Assembly (NCBI GenBank): GCA_022615965.1
Contig: JAKEGG010000061.1
Span: 1-34,795 of the forward strand
Direction of reading: 5' to 3'
DNA length: 34,795 nucleotides
Origin: Fusobacteriota bacterium
GTDB taxonomy: Bacteria; Bacillota; TC1
This document shows positions 1-7,846 of the stretch, piece by piece (position 1 is the stretch's first letter; each line of letters starts with the position of its first letter). The notes under the pieces are model-generated. The model saw only the letters and a program-made list of their open reading frames with translations. It ran no database searches and had not been told where the DNA came from. The position numbers and the translations under genes are program-made.

Positions 1-396
1 ATTAACTCCTAAAAGCAAATATACTACAAAAAACTGCCCTGTATTATGACCTAAAGCAGAAAAGACACTGACACCATAAATCGAAAAACCTATTTTACGA
101 AATAAGTACATAAAAAATAAGGCTACCAAACTACCAGACAGGCTGACAAAAAATAGAAAAGAAAAAAAATACCCAACGATCAAACTAAAAATCACTACCT
201 TTAAAAGGGATACTGTAAGGGCACTTTTAAAATCAAAAAGATAGAAAGCCATCAATACTGGAATCTGGCTTAAACCAAGCTTAAAGCCAGGAACTGGTAA
301 AAAAGGGGGAAGGAGAAACTCCAGATAAGAAAAAATCAAAGCCAAAGCCAGCAATAGACCTATATAGGCTAACTTATTGATTTTGCTATTACTCAT
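1..396 (-). CDS. Gx transporter family protein (heptaprenyl diphosphate synthase component I-like), 3' end cut by window
   Basis: This gene is not in the ORF track because it runs off the left edge. I translated it from the ATG at 396, which overlaps the stop of the preceding gene as ATGA, and it stays open for 132 codons. The product is very hydrophobic, with several predicted membrane segments. It carries patches typical of the Gx/HepS-I family: YLEFLLPPF near residue 27, PGFKLGLSQI near 36 and a GHNTGQFF segment near 115. Family members are small integral membrane proteins, probably transporter-like; the heptaprenyl synthase name is historical. In Clostridia they commonly follow rnf genes and a NusG-II gene and are often followed by an ApbE flavin transferase, which would lie outside this window. 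A function related to Rnf is inferred from position only. Confidence 0.8.
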   Translation of the reverse strand, partial: MSNSKINKLAYIGLLLALALIFSYLEFLLPPFLPVPGFKLGLSQIPVLMAFYLFDFKSALTVSLLKVVIFSLIVGYFFSFLFFVSLSGSLVALFFMYLFRKIGFSIYGVSVFSALGHNTGQFFVVYLLLGVN

Positions 397-767
397 TGCA
401 GCACACCATCTACTGAGTTCTCAGTACTATTTCCACTAATAGAAATAACCACTTGGTTAGGAAGGCAGACTATACTTTCACCAGCTTTTGACACTGGACC
501 TTTTAGAACACATAGATGATCAAAACAGCTGGAATCCACCACGCTGATTGCACCATTATCAACCTGAACGGTCAGAAGATACTCACTATCATAATCAACT
601 ATCTGAACAGTTTTATCAGATTTCAAATCAAGCTCTAAATATTTTTCCTGCCCGATCTTAATAATAGCAGTATTGCCATTATCTGAACTACGAAGGAAAT
701 AGTAGCTGATAAAGCCAACTAATACAAGAATAGCTATAAAAAAAATCTCCCAAAATTTATTTTTCAT
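393..767 (-). CDS. NusG domain II-containing membrane protein, Rnf-associated
   Basis: A 124-residue protein with one N-terminal membrane segment (about residues 6-26) followed by an extracytoplasmic NusG-II-type domain. The family signature is visible as CFDHLCVLKG followed by IVCLPNQVVISI, that is, paired cysteines and a CLPN motif. It is not the transcription factor NusG, since there is no NGN or KOW domain. Such proteins recur beside rnf operons and Gx transporters in Clostridia. Their biochemical role is not established; a link to electron transfer or redox-cofactor maturation is inference. An SD sequence GGAGATAGG precedes the ATG. The gene is separated from rnfB by a hairpin (799-828) and overlaps the Gx-transporter start by 4 bases, so those two genes are translationally coupled. 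Confidence 0.85.
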   Translation of the reverse strand: MKNKFWEIFFIAILVLVGFISYYFLRSSDNGNTAIIKIGQEKYLELDLKSDKTVQIVDYDSEYLLTVQVDNGAISVVDSSCFDHLCVLKGPVSKAGESIVCLPNQVVISISGNSTENSVDGVLQ

Positions 768-798
768 TACCTATCTCCAAATAAAATCAATATAGAAT

Positions 799-828
799 AA
801 AACCAGGAATCAGCTGATCCCTGGTTTT
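799..828 (-). terminator. Hairpin after rnfB, probable (partial) terminator
   Basis: A nine-base stem, AAAACCAGG pairing with CCTGGTTTT, encloses the palindrome ATCAGCTGAT. Read on the minus strand it ends in GGTTTTATTCTATATT, a broken T-rich tail. It lies 18 bases past the rnfB stop and about 30 bases before the NusG-II start, so it probably attenuates rather than abolishes read-through. Confidence 0.6.
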
Positions 829-846
829 ACTATAACATAAACTGAA

Positions 847-1704
847 TTAATTGCTACTACAACCTGTACAAGAACCACAACTAGATTTTTCCTCAACAAC
901 AGGCTGAGTTACAACAACCTCACCCTCCTTCATGCTGATAGCATGGGTAGGACAAACTCTGAAACAATCACCACAATTAGTACATTTAGCATAATCAATG
1001 GCAGCAACCAGACCTACATGGATAGCATCATAATTACAAGCTTTTTCACATTTCTTACACTTGATACATGCCACCTTACAGCCTTCCATGACAGCCTTGC
1101 CTTTTTCCAGATTATTACAATTAACAAATACTCTTTGAATCTGAGGCACTAGCTCCATTAATAACTGAGGACAAGCCTTGACACAAACACCACAGGCGGT
1201 ACATTTTTTTGGATTGACCTTTGGTAGGCCGTCTATCATGGTAATAGCATCAAAAGGACAAGCCGCAGCACAGGTACCTAAGCCAAAACAGCCATAATTA
1301 CAGGCTTTCATCCCACTAAAGGAATTTTTAGCCAATAGACAAGAATTAGCACCAGTATACTCATAAACCTGTTGGGCATTAGCTGCAGTACCATTGCACT
1401 TAACTCTGGCTACCAAGGGCACAGCTGAACCAGATGCTTCAACACCTAGGATAGCAGCAATTTTTTCTGCAGTTGGTCCACCTCCAACAGGACAGCTATT
1501 TACCGGAGCCTGACCTTCAAAGATAGCCTTGCCACAACCAGCACAACCAGGATAACCACAGGCACCACAGTTGGCGCCAGGTAGAGCTTCTACAATTTCA
1601 TCAAGCTTAGGATCAGTGGCTACATGAAACTTTTTACTAGCAAAAGCTAAAATCAGTCCTAGAACCAAACCTAAAACAACAAATATGATCAGTGTATAAA
1701 CCAT
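847..1704 (-). CDS. rnfB: Rnf complex subunit B (ferredoxin-interacting multi-[4Fe-4S] subunit)
   Basis: RnfB is taken to be the subunit that accepts electrons from reduced ferredoxin in the membrane Rnf complex. The 285-residue product has an N-terminal membrane anchor (about 3-22), then a four-cysteine cluster domain starting GANCGACGYPGC with Cys46, Cys49, Cys54 and Cys71. After it come several ferredoxin-type motifs: CFGLGTCAAACP, CTACGVCVKACP, CIKCKKCEKACN and CTNCGDCFRVCP. The tail adds a further CGSCTGC cluster of cysteines that does not form a standard ferredoxin motif. The ATG shares one base with the rnfA stop (TAATG) and has the SD GGAGGT, so translation is coupled. It is the last rnf gene of the CDGEAB order. 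Confidence 0.96.
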   Translation of the reverse strand: MVYTLIIFVVLGLVLGLILAFASKKFHVATDPKLDEIVEALPGANCGACGYPGCAGCGKAIFEGQAPVNSCPVGGGPTAEKIAAILGVEASGSAVPLVARVKCNGTAANAQQVYEYTGANSCLLAKNSFSGMKACNYGCFGLGTCAAACPFDAITMIDGLPKVNPKKCTACGVCVKACPQLLMELVPQIQRVFVNCNNLEKGKAVMEGCKVACIKCKKCEKACNYDAIHVGLVAAIDYAKCTNCGDCFRVCPTHAISMKEGEVVVTQPVVEEKSSCGSCTGCSSN

Positions 1705-2288
1705 TATAAAATACCTCCAAAACCAATAAAGGCCAAAGACATAAAGGCTGCCGTAATCAAAGCAATTGGCAAGCCTTTAAGTGCCTTAGGAATATCATGA
1801 AGCTCCAGCTTTTCTCTGATTGCTGAAAACAAAAGTATCACCAGTAAGAAGCCTAAGCCGCTTCCTAAGGCATATACTATAGTTCCTAGTAAATCATAGC
1901 CATTATTGATATTTAGGATAGCAATACCTAAAACTGCACAGTTAGTAGTAATTAAAGGTAGATATACCCCTAAGGACTTGTAAAGATTAACCATATATTT
2001 TTTCAAAAGAACCTCAATTAGCTGTACAATAGTTGCAATAATTATTATAAAGGCTATGGTTCTCAAAAATTCTAATTGAAATGGAACTAAAACCAGATAA
2101 TAGAAGGCAAAAGAAATAATTGAGGCCAAAACCAATACAAAAGTTACTGCCAGTCCCATACCTACAGCACTAGAGGTTTTTTTAGAAACTCCTAAAAATG
2201 GACAGATACCTAAAAACTGAGATAAAAGAACATTTTTAATAATTATTCCAGAAAAAACCAGACCTAGATAAAAACCGATACTACTCAT
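1704..2288 (-). CDS. rnfA: Rnf complex subunit A (membrane)
   Basis: An integral membrane subunit of Rnf, homologous to NqrE, 194 residues long with about six membrane helices. Two conserved cysteines, Cys29 in GICPFLG and Cys117 in TTNCAVLG, match the positions that, with their RnfE counterparts, hold an intramembrane iron-sulfur centre in studied Rnf/Nqr complexes. RnfA and RnfE are inverted-topology paralogues forming the core electron path through the membrane. The start has a strong SD (AGGAGG) and overlaps rnfE by 8 bases; the stop overlaps rnfB by one base. Confidence 0.96.
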   Translation of the reverse strand: MSSIGFYLGLVFSGIIIKNVLLSQFLGICPFLGVSKKTSSAVGMGLAVTFVLVLASIISFAFYYLVLVPFQLEFLRTIAFIIIIATIVQLIEVLLKKYMVNLYKSLGVYLPLITTNCAVLGIAILNINNGYDLLGTIVYALGSGLGFLLVILLFSAIREKLELHDIPKALKGLPIALITAAFMSLAFIGFGGIL

Positions 2289-2889
2289 TTTCTAATTCCT
2301 CCTTTTTCTTATTTTTAACATGACCCATAACTCCCAGAATTATACCTAAAGTCAGGAAGGCTCCTGGAGGAAGAATCATGATCAACATGTTGGTTGCTTC
2401 TGGCAATATTTGAAAACCAAACAATGAACCTGTTCCTAGTAGCTCTCTGAAAAAGGAAATCAATAAAAGACCAATAGTAAAACCACTGCCTACAGCTATT
2501 CCATCAAGAGCTGACCTCAGCATAGTATTTTTACTGGCAAAGGACTCTGCTCTTTCCAAAATAATACAGTTAACAACGATCAAAGGCAGATAAATACCTA
2601 AACTCACATAAAGTGCAGGAACATAAGCATGAACCAACATTTCTATCATTGTAACTGAAGCCGCTATGATTCCAATAAAAGCAGGAATCCTGATCGTTGA
2701 AGGAATAAGCTTTCTGAATAAAGAAATCACTACATTAGAAATAGTCAAAATAGCTATAACTGAAAGTCCCATGCCAATGGCATTTGCAAGAGAAGTAGTT
2801 ACAGCCAGGGTAGGACACATGCCCAATAGCATTATCAATATTGGATTTTTCCTATAGATACCATTTTTTAAAATATCTGATATTTTCAT
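2281..2889 (-). CDS. rnfE: Rnf complex subunit E (membrane)
   Basis: An integral membrane Rnf subunit of 202 residues, paralogous to RnfA and homologous to NqrD. The paired cysteines Cys25 (GMCPTLAV) and Cys108 (VVNCIILERA) mirror those of RnfA and probably share its iron-sulfur centre. The C-terminus is a short charged cytoplasmic tail (HVKNKKKEELENE). The ATG follows an AGGAGGT SD that overlaps the end of rnfG, and the 3' end overlaps rnfA by 8 bases, as expected for subunits made in fixed ratio. Confidence 0.96.
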   Translation of the reverse strand: MKISDILKNGIYRKNPILIMLLGMCPTLAVTTSLANAIGMGLSVIAILTISNVVISLFRKLIPSTIRIPAFIGIIAASVTMIEMLVHAYVPALYVSLGIYLPLIVVNCIILERAESFASKNTMLRSALDGIAVGSGFTIGLLLISFFRELLGTGSLFGFQILPEATNMLIMILPPGAFLTLGIILGVMGHVKNKKKEELENE

Positions 2890-2891
2890 AA

Positions 2892-3449
2892 CTACCTCCT
2901 ATAATTTTCATTGAAATCTTCAAAGGCTGTATTAACTGCTTTAACTACAGCAGAAGAAGTAATTGTCGCACCAGTAATAGCATTGATATTATCCTTAGCC
3001 TTTAAGACGGTGCTTGATTCTTTGCCAGTAAACTGATCTAAAAATTCAGGCTCAGTAGATTTAGTGCCAAGACCAGGTGTTTCAGTTTGCTTGGTCACAA
3101 TGACCCTTATCACCTTACTGGTCTCCTTGTCTATGCCAACCAAACTCACAACCTCACCAGAATAACCATTGCTGGCAACCAAATATAAGTAGCCAATTAC
3201 CTGATTATTTTTTTTGGCCTCAGCAACAGATATGATCCTGCTGTCCTTATCGCTATCTTTGGTATTGTCATAGATGACCTGAAATTCACTATCAGGGAAA
3301 ATATTTTCATAATAGCTGTTTAGCTTAGTAGATTCGCTATCAGCAATAATACCTTTTGTAATATCATTCACTAAAAATATTCCAAGAGCTAAAATTCCGG
3401 AAATTATAGCTAAAAGAATACTAGGAAAAATCAAATTATTTTTTTTCAT
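2892..3449 (-). CDS. rnfG: Rnf complex subunit G (covalent-FMN subunit)
   Basis: RnfG carries a covalently bound FMN and is anchored by one N-terminal helix (about residues 8-28) with the FMN domain on the outer face. The 185-residue product shows the FMN-binding-domain hallmarks NGYSGEV near 94, ETPGLGTK near 123 and the flavinylation motif TGAT at 159-162, followed by ITSSAVV. In characterised RnfG/NqrC proteins the threonine of this motif is esterified to FMN by the ApbE transferase. No apbE is present in the window. The start lies 14 bases inside the rnfD coding region. Confidence 0.95.
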   Translation of the reverse strand: MKKNNLIFPSILLAIISGILALGIFLVNDITKGIIADSESTKLNSYYENIFPDSEFQVIYDNTKDSDKDSRIISVAEAKKNNQVIGYLYLVASNGYSGEVVSLVGIDKETSKVIRVIVTKQTETPGLGTKSTEPEFLDQFTGKESSTVLKAKDNINAITGATITSSAVVKAVNTAFEDFNENYRR

Positions 3450-4467
3450 TCTTCTTCACCTTCCCGAAAATTCTGTTTTTAGTATGTCTGTCGATCAAGG
3501 GCACTATCATATTCATGATCAGAATAGAGAATAAAACCCCTTCAGGGAAATTACTGAAAAGTCTGATAACTATAGTCAGCACACCAAGACCTACACCAAA
3601 GATTATTCTACCTTTTTTAGTATTAGGGCTGGTAACCCAGTCAGTGGCCATAAAGACAGCTCCAAATAGCAAGCCGCCGCTCAGAATACTGATCAGTGGG
3701 AATAAAAGTCCAAAGCCATAGATCAGACCAATGATCAAAGATACTATAAAGGAGGTCAAAACATAGGTTAGAGTGATTTCCAAATGGATCCTCTTTTTAA
3801 TTACCAGGTAAATTAAGCCGATCAAGATAGCTATAGCACTGGTTTCACCAATAGAACCTGCCACATTGCCTGTAAAAAGCAGCTGTATCAGGTGTGAAGG
3901 ATCGCTGATGAAAGTATTATAGGCTTCCTTTGCTACTTCAAGATCACCTGCCTTGATATTTAGCATAATGCTTTTAACTATAGCCAAAGGTGTAGCAGAA
4001 GAAGTAGCATCAACATAAGCTGCTGTAGCTGGATTGGTCCAGGTAGTTAATGGTACAGAGAAAGCTATCAATAAAAATCCTCTGGCCGCGGCCGCAGGAT
4101 TAAAGATATTGTTTCCTAAGCCTCCAAATAGTTGTTTTACTACCACAATAGCTATAAAGGAGCCAAAGATAGCAATAGGGATCGGAGTAGCAGGAGGTAG
4201 GGTCAGAGCTAAAATTAGACCTGTCACCACTGCGCTTAGATCATCAACAGAATTATATCTTTTTAAAACCTTTCTAGATAAATATTCAAAGATTATAGCT
4301 GAACCAACTGTAGCTACCAGTAAAAGCACACTGTCAGTTCTAAAAAAAAGAATACTTGCTAATACTACTGGCAGCAAAGCTATGATCACATCTAACATAG
4401 CTTTTTTTACGCTATCTCCACTATGGGCAAAAGGGGAAAAACTAATTTTCTTCATAAAATTTTCCAT
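3436..4467 (-). CDS. rnfD: Rnf complex subunit D (membrane, covalent FMN)
   Basis: A polytopic membrane subunit of 343 residues homologous to NqrB, thought to form part of the ion-translocating path. The expected covalent-FMN site is seen as SSATPLAI with the candidate threonine at 159. Other family patches are GGLGNNIFNPAAAARG near 115 and FGAVFMATDWVTSP in the C-terminal third. The ATG at 4467 directly abuts the rnfC stop (TAGATG) and is served by an AAGGAG SD 8 bases upstream. That spacing favours it over the second in-frame ATG five codons on. The coupled ion (Na+ or H+) cannot be told from this sequence by eye. Confidence 0.96.
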   Translation of the reverse strand: MENFMKKISFSPFAHSGDSVKKAMLDVIIALLPVVLASILFFRTDSVLLLVATVGSAIIFEYLSRKVLKRYNSVDDLSAVVTGLILALTLPPATPIPIAIFGSFIAIVVVKQLFGGLGNNIFNPAAAARGFLLIAFSVPLTTWTNPATAAYVDATSSATPLAIVKSIMLNIKAGDLEVAKEAYNTFISDPSHLIQLLFTGNVAGSIGETSAIAILIGLIYLVIKKRIHLEITLTYVLTSFIVSLIIGLIYGFGLLFPLISILSGGLLFGAVFMATDWVTSPNTKKGRIIFGVGLGVLTIVIRLFSNFPEGVLFSILIMNMIVPLIDRHTKNRIFGKVKKNEKK

Positions 4468-5775
4468 CTATCTTCTCCTTAACTCATATTTGCCATGTCT
4501 GATGTAGTCCAGCAACTGAATATGGGATGGACAAACATAAGAACAGGTTCCACACTCGATGCAGGCTAAAAGACCATTTTCCTCAAGCTGATCATACTTG
4601 TTGTACTTGACTAGATTGGCTAAGGTCGTTGGCTCTAAAAATGCCGGACATTCATCAATACAGCTGCTACAACGAACACAAGGTAACTCAGGACCTTTAT
4701 TAGGCATGTCTTCGAGGCAGATAACTGCATTGATACCTTTGGTCACAGGAGTATGTGTGGTATACATAGCTTTACCCATCATCAAACCTCCAGCTAGAAG
4801 CACCTTGTTTTTGGCTAGATCATCTTCTGATACGACTTCACTAAATAAGGTGCCAATTGGTACCAGATAATTTTTAGGGGAAGAGACATTGCCTGTAACT
4901 GTCAGATAGTGGTGAGTCAATGGTTTGCCTTCTTCAACAGCCTCGCATAAAGCCATGGCAGTACCAACATTGTTGACTATGATGCCAATATCTATAGGCA
5001 GACCACCATAAGGGACCTCTTTTTTGGTCAAGGCGCTGATCAGCTGTTTTTCCGCTCCCTGAGGGTATTTTTCTTTAAATAAAGCTACACTGATAGCAGG
5101 CTCTCCTTTAAGTTCATTTTTGATAGCTTCATAGACATCCATTTTATTATCTTCAACACAGATCACTCCTTTAGGAGCGCCACTGGCAATCAGCATATAT
5201 TTTAAACCTCTGATCACCTCTTTATAGTGTTTTTTCATAATGATATAGTCTGCTGTATTATATGGTTCACACTCAATACCATTTAAAATGACCATTTCAC
5301 ATTTTTTATTACCAGTATACTTGATGGAAGTAGGAAATGTTGCTCCACCTAGGCCTACTAGTCCAGCCTCTTCCATAATGTCAGTTATGTTCTTGCTGGT
5401 AAGGCCCAGAGCTTCCTGGGTGCTTCTTTTAATAAAGGCAATTTCTTGGTTATTAAAATCATTTTTAATAACGATGGCTTTACTTCTGTTACCAGTTGGC
5501 TCGTTGATCAAATAGTCGATTTTTTCTACAGTACCACTGATTGGTGAGTGTAGGTTGCTGGAAAAAGCTCCATCCTTTTCAGCAATTTTCTGACCAGCCT
5601 TAACCTGATCCCCAACATTAACAATAGGGATAGAGGGTTTACCAAGCTGTTGATTAAGTGGCAGATATAAATATTCAGGGCTTTTTAGGATTTCAACCTC
5701 AGAACTGACAGTTAAATTCTTTTTTTCAGCGGCCTTATGAATATGAGTACCTCCCTTAAAGGAAAATTTCTTCAT
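4468..5775 (-). CDS. rnfC: Rnf complex subunit C (NADH/FMN and [4Fe-4S] subunit)
   Basis: The peripheral cytoplasmic subunit that exchanges electrons with NAD(H), 435 residues. It has an N-terminal RnfC barrel domain (about 1-110) and then a Complex-I 51-kDa-like fold with the flavin/NAD loop GLVGLGGATFPTSIKY. Two [4Fe-4S] motifs follow near the C-terminus: CVRCSSCIDECP from residue 366 and CIECGTCSYVCP from 405. It opens the rnf series 22 bases after the ychF stop. The SD is GAGGTG. No obvious promoter fits in that 22-base gap, so it is either read from the ychF promoter or from one hidden inside ychF. Confidence 0.96.
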   Translation of the reverse strand: MKKFSFKGGTHIHKAAEKKNLTVSSEVEILKSPEYLYLPLNQQLGKPSIPIVNVGDQVKAGQKIAEKDGAFSSNLHSPISGTVEKIDYLINEPTGNRSKAIVIKNDFNNQEIAFIKRSTQEALGLTSKNITDIMEEAGLVGLGGATFPTSIKYTGNKKCEMVILNGIECEPYNTADYIIMKKHYKEVIRGLKYMLIASGAPKGVICVEDNKMDVYEAIKNELKGEPAISVALFKEKYPQGAEKQLISALTKKEVPYGGLPIDIGIIVNNVGTAMALCEAVEEGKPLTHHYLTVTGNVSSPKNYLVPIGTLFSEVVSEDDLAKNKVLLAGGLMMGKAMYTTHTPVTKGINAVICLEDMPNKGPELPCVRCSSCIDECPAFLEPTTLANLVKYNKYDQLEENGLLACIECGTCSYVCPSHIQLLDYIRHGKYELRRR

Positions 5776-5797
5776 CTTATCACCTCATAAAAATTAT

Positions 5798-6898
5798 TTA
5801 CACATTAAAACGAAAATGCATCACATCTCCATCTTTAACGAGATAATCTTTCCCCTCGATCCTTAGTTTGCCAGCTTCCTTGGCCTTAACTTCAGATTTA
5901 TAGTCCATAAGATCCTCGTAACTTATAACTTCAGCTTTAATAAAGCCTCGTTCAAAGTCGGTATGAATAGTACCAGCTGCTCCAGGGGCCAAGGTACCTT
6001 CTTTGATAGTCCAGGCTCTGGATTCTTTTTCTCCAGCAGTAAAATAGGTTATCAGGCCTAATAACTTATATGTAGCCCTGATGATTTCCTCTAAGCCAGA
6101 GTATTCCAGTCCCAGATCATTTAAAAACTCTCTTTTTTCATCAGCCTCTAACTGAGCCACCTCTGACTCGATCTGAGCCGACACAGGTATAGCTATGGTA
6201 TTTTCTTCCTGAGCCTTGGCCATTACAGCTTTAACCATTGGCAGTTCAAATCTATTTCTGATATCATCTTCAGAAATATTAGCCACATAAATGATTGGCT
6301 TGTTAGTAAGTAGATTGATACGTTTCAGGATTTTTTCTTCATCCTTGGTATAGGCTAAAGATCTGGCAGGTGAGCCACCTTCAAGATGCTTATAAATTTT
6401 TTCTACTAATTCAAATTCCTCCAGGCTATCCTTATCCTTAGATTTGATTTTACTTCTTAGCTTATCAAGCCTTTTTTCCATAGAATCAAGGTCAGCCAGG
6501 ATAAGCTCCAGATTGATGGTTTCCATATCATCAGCAGGATTTATATTTCCTGAAACATGAGTGATATTGGAATTCTCAAAGCACCTGACTACATGGGCTA
6601 TGGCATCAACTTCCCTGATATGTGCCAAAAACTGATTGCCTAGACCTTCACCTTTGCTGGCTCCGGCAACAAGACCGGCTATATCAACAAATTCATAGGT
6701 TGTGGGAATAGTTTTTTTAGATTGGTAGAGATTGCTTAAATTGTCTAATCTTTTATCAGGTAGGGCAACTACTCCAACATTGGGCTCTATAGTACAAAAA
6801 GGGTAATTGGCCGATTCAGCGCCTGCTTTGGTTATGGCATTAAAAAGAGTAGATTTACCAACATTTGGCAAACCAACTATACCGCATTTAAGGGACAA
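5798..6898 (-). CDS. ychF: Redox/ribosome-associated P-loop ATPase YchF (OLA1 family)
   Basis: YchF is a conserved Obg-related P-loop NTPase that prefers ATP and binds ribosomes. The ORF track begins at 7027, but its first 43 residues are hydrophobic, unlike the family, and overlap dprA. The family start (MxLKCGIVGLPNVGKST) falls on the TTG at 6898, with SD AAAGGAG 8-10 bases upstream, giving 366 residues, the usual size. Visible motifs are the Walker A GLPNVGKST (9-17), DIAGLVAGASKGEGLGNQF, and TNKPIIYVAN replacing the GTPase NKxD (the basis of ATP preference). A C-terminal TGS domain follows (TYFTAGEKESRAWTI onward). Its placement directly before rnfC is unusual. Confidence 0.95.
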   Translation of the reverse strand: MSLKCGIVGLPNVGKSTLFNAITKAGAESANYPFCTIEPNVGVVALPDKRLDNLSNLYQSKKTIPTTYEFVDIAGLVAGASKGEGLGNQFLAHIREVDAIAHVVRCFENSNITHVSGNINPADDMETINLELILADLDSMEKRLDKLRSKIKSKDKDSLEEFELVEKIYKHLEGGSPARSLAYTKDEEKILKRINLLTNKPIIYVANISEDDIRNRFELPMVKAVMAKAQEENTIAIPVSAQIESEVAQLEADEKREFLNDLGLEYSGLEEIIRATYKLLGLITYFTAGEKESRAWTIKEGTLAPGAAGTIHTDFERGFIKAEVISYEDLMDYKSEVKAKEAGKLRIEGKDYLVKDGDVMHFRFNV

Positions 6899-6950
6899 AT
6901 AATTCACTCCTTTATATAGATTTTCTACTATTATATTAAGTATTACCCTA

Positions 6951-6979
6951 AGTATAATTAAAAATTCACGATAAAACAA
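6951..6979 (-). promoter_or_regulatory. Candidate sigma-A promoter for ychF (and possibly rnf)
   Basis: On the minus strand TTGTTT and TATACT are separated by 17 bases, which would start transcription near 6944 and give a leader of about 45 bases. The same AGTATAATTA block reads TATAAT on the plus strand (6953-6958) but lacks a recognisable -35 there. That could be the -10 for dprA, so the two divergent promoters may overlap. Confidence 0.5.
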
Positions 6980-7005
6980 GATAAAAAAAGGAAGGAAAAA
7001 AGAAA

Positions 7006-7785
7006 ATGAAAGAGTTTTATTGGTCAAAAATCATTGAAAAAGCTTACAGTTATAGAATATTAAGAGAAACAGTCTTAGATTGGCGTAAGGGCTATGGAGA
7101 AAAATATATTTTTAACAAATACCTAGGCAATCTGGCAGCCTATAGTACTGAGGAAATTAAGGACTTTTATCAACAAAAAAATGAGTTAGGCTATAGAGTT
7201 TATTCTGTTTATGACAGTGAATATTTTCCTGCCTTGAAAGAAATCGAAATACCGCCAATAGCCTTCTACTATATAGGAAGCGAAAAAATGTTTCATGGTG
7301 AAAAATATGCAGGCGTGGTAGGTAGTAGAAAAGCCTTGGAAAAAAACCTTAAGAAAGCTAGTGCTTTAGGTATAGGCTTAAGCAAGCAGGGCATCATCGG
7401 GGTCAGTGGCTTGGCTTTAGGTATAGACGGAGCTTTCCATCAAGGCTGTAGTCATTCTATCGGAATAATTGGCTGTGGGATCAATTTGATTTATCCACGA
7501 AGCAATCTGCAGCTATATGAAAAGTTGAAAGCTAGCGGAGGGATAATCTCTGAATTTCCTATTGATGCCCCTCCACTAAAATATCATTTTCCTAGAAGAA
7601 ATAGATTGATTGCTGGTATTTCCCAGATTCTCATTGTCCTGGAAGCCAGAATCAAAAGTGGGGCTTTGATCACTTTAGATTATGCTTTGGAATATGGCAA
7701 GGAAGTATTTTTACCTTCATCCTTATTAACAGAAGACTTTGTAGAGGGTTATTCTATCCAAAGACTAAAGGAGCTTTTCTTTTAA
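7006..7785 (+). CDS. dprA: DNA-processing protein DprA/Smf family, short form
   Basis: DprA loads RecA on incoming single-stranded DNA during natural transformation; its Rossmann fold is recognisable here. Family motifs appear in order: YAGVVGSRKALEKN near 103, GIIGVSGLALGIDGAFHQG near 130, IGIIGCGINLIYPRSN near 155, then ISEFP, HFPRRNRLIAGIS and VLEARIKSGALIT. At 259 residues it is short. The N-terminal SAM/HhH part is reduced and there is no C-terminal winged-helix domain. The usual VFAVPG after the fold reads VFLPSS. It may be divergent or only partly functional. It sits upstream of topA, the common clostridial arrangement, with the SD GGAAGG rather far (about 11 bases) from the ATG. Confidence 0.88.
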   Translation: MKEFYWSKIIEKAYSYRILRETVLDWRKGYGEKYIFNKYLGNLAAYSTEEIKDFYQQKNELGYRVYSVYDSEYFPALKEIEIPPIAFYYIGSEKMFHGEKYAGVVGSRKALEKNLKKASALGIGLSKQGIIGVSGLALGIDGAFHQGCSHSIGIIGCGINLIYPRSNLQLYEKLKASGGIISEFPIDAPPLKYHFPRRNRLIAGISQILIVLEARIKSGALITLDYALEYGKEVFLPSSLLTEDFVEGYSIQRLKELFF

Positions 7786-7791
7786 TAGGGG

Positions 7792-7820
7792 TTGCAATAA
7801 AAATATTCATTGTGTAGAAT
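7792..7820 (+). promoter_or_regulatory. Promoter for topA-trmFO-xerC
   Basis: TTGCAA and TAGAAT are separated by exactly 17 bases in the 61-base gap after dprA. The expected start is near 7827, leaving a 20-base leader with the SD AGGAGG before the topA ATG. The fit to consensus is good at five of six positions in the -10 and four of six in the -35. Confidence 0.65.
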
Positions 7821-7846
7821 ATCAATAATGCGTATTAGGAGGAATA

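Noticed and set aside
943-1152. 69-codon plus-strand frame within rnfB
   Set aside because: Antisense of the cysteine-rich ferredoxin region; Thr/Ile-rich translation is the expected shadow of Cys/Gly/Asn codons.
4034-4507. 157-codon plus-strand frame opposite rnfD
   Set aside because: Antisense to a conserved membrane gene, low-complexity translation and no SD; a shadow ORF.
6899-7027. Hydrophobic N-terminal extension of YchF in the ORF track
   Set aside because: No family member has it, it overlaps dprA, and a good SD sits before TTG 6898 where the conserved protein begins.
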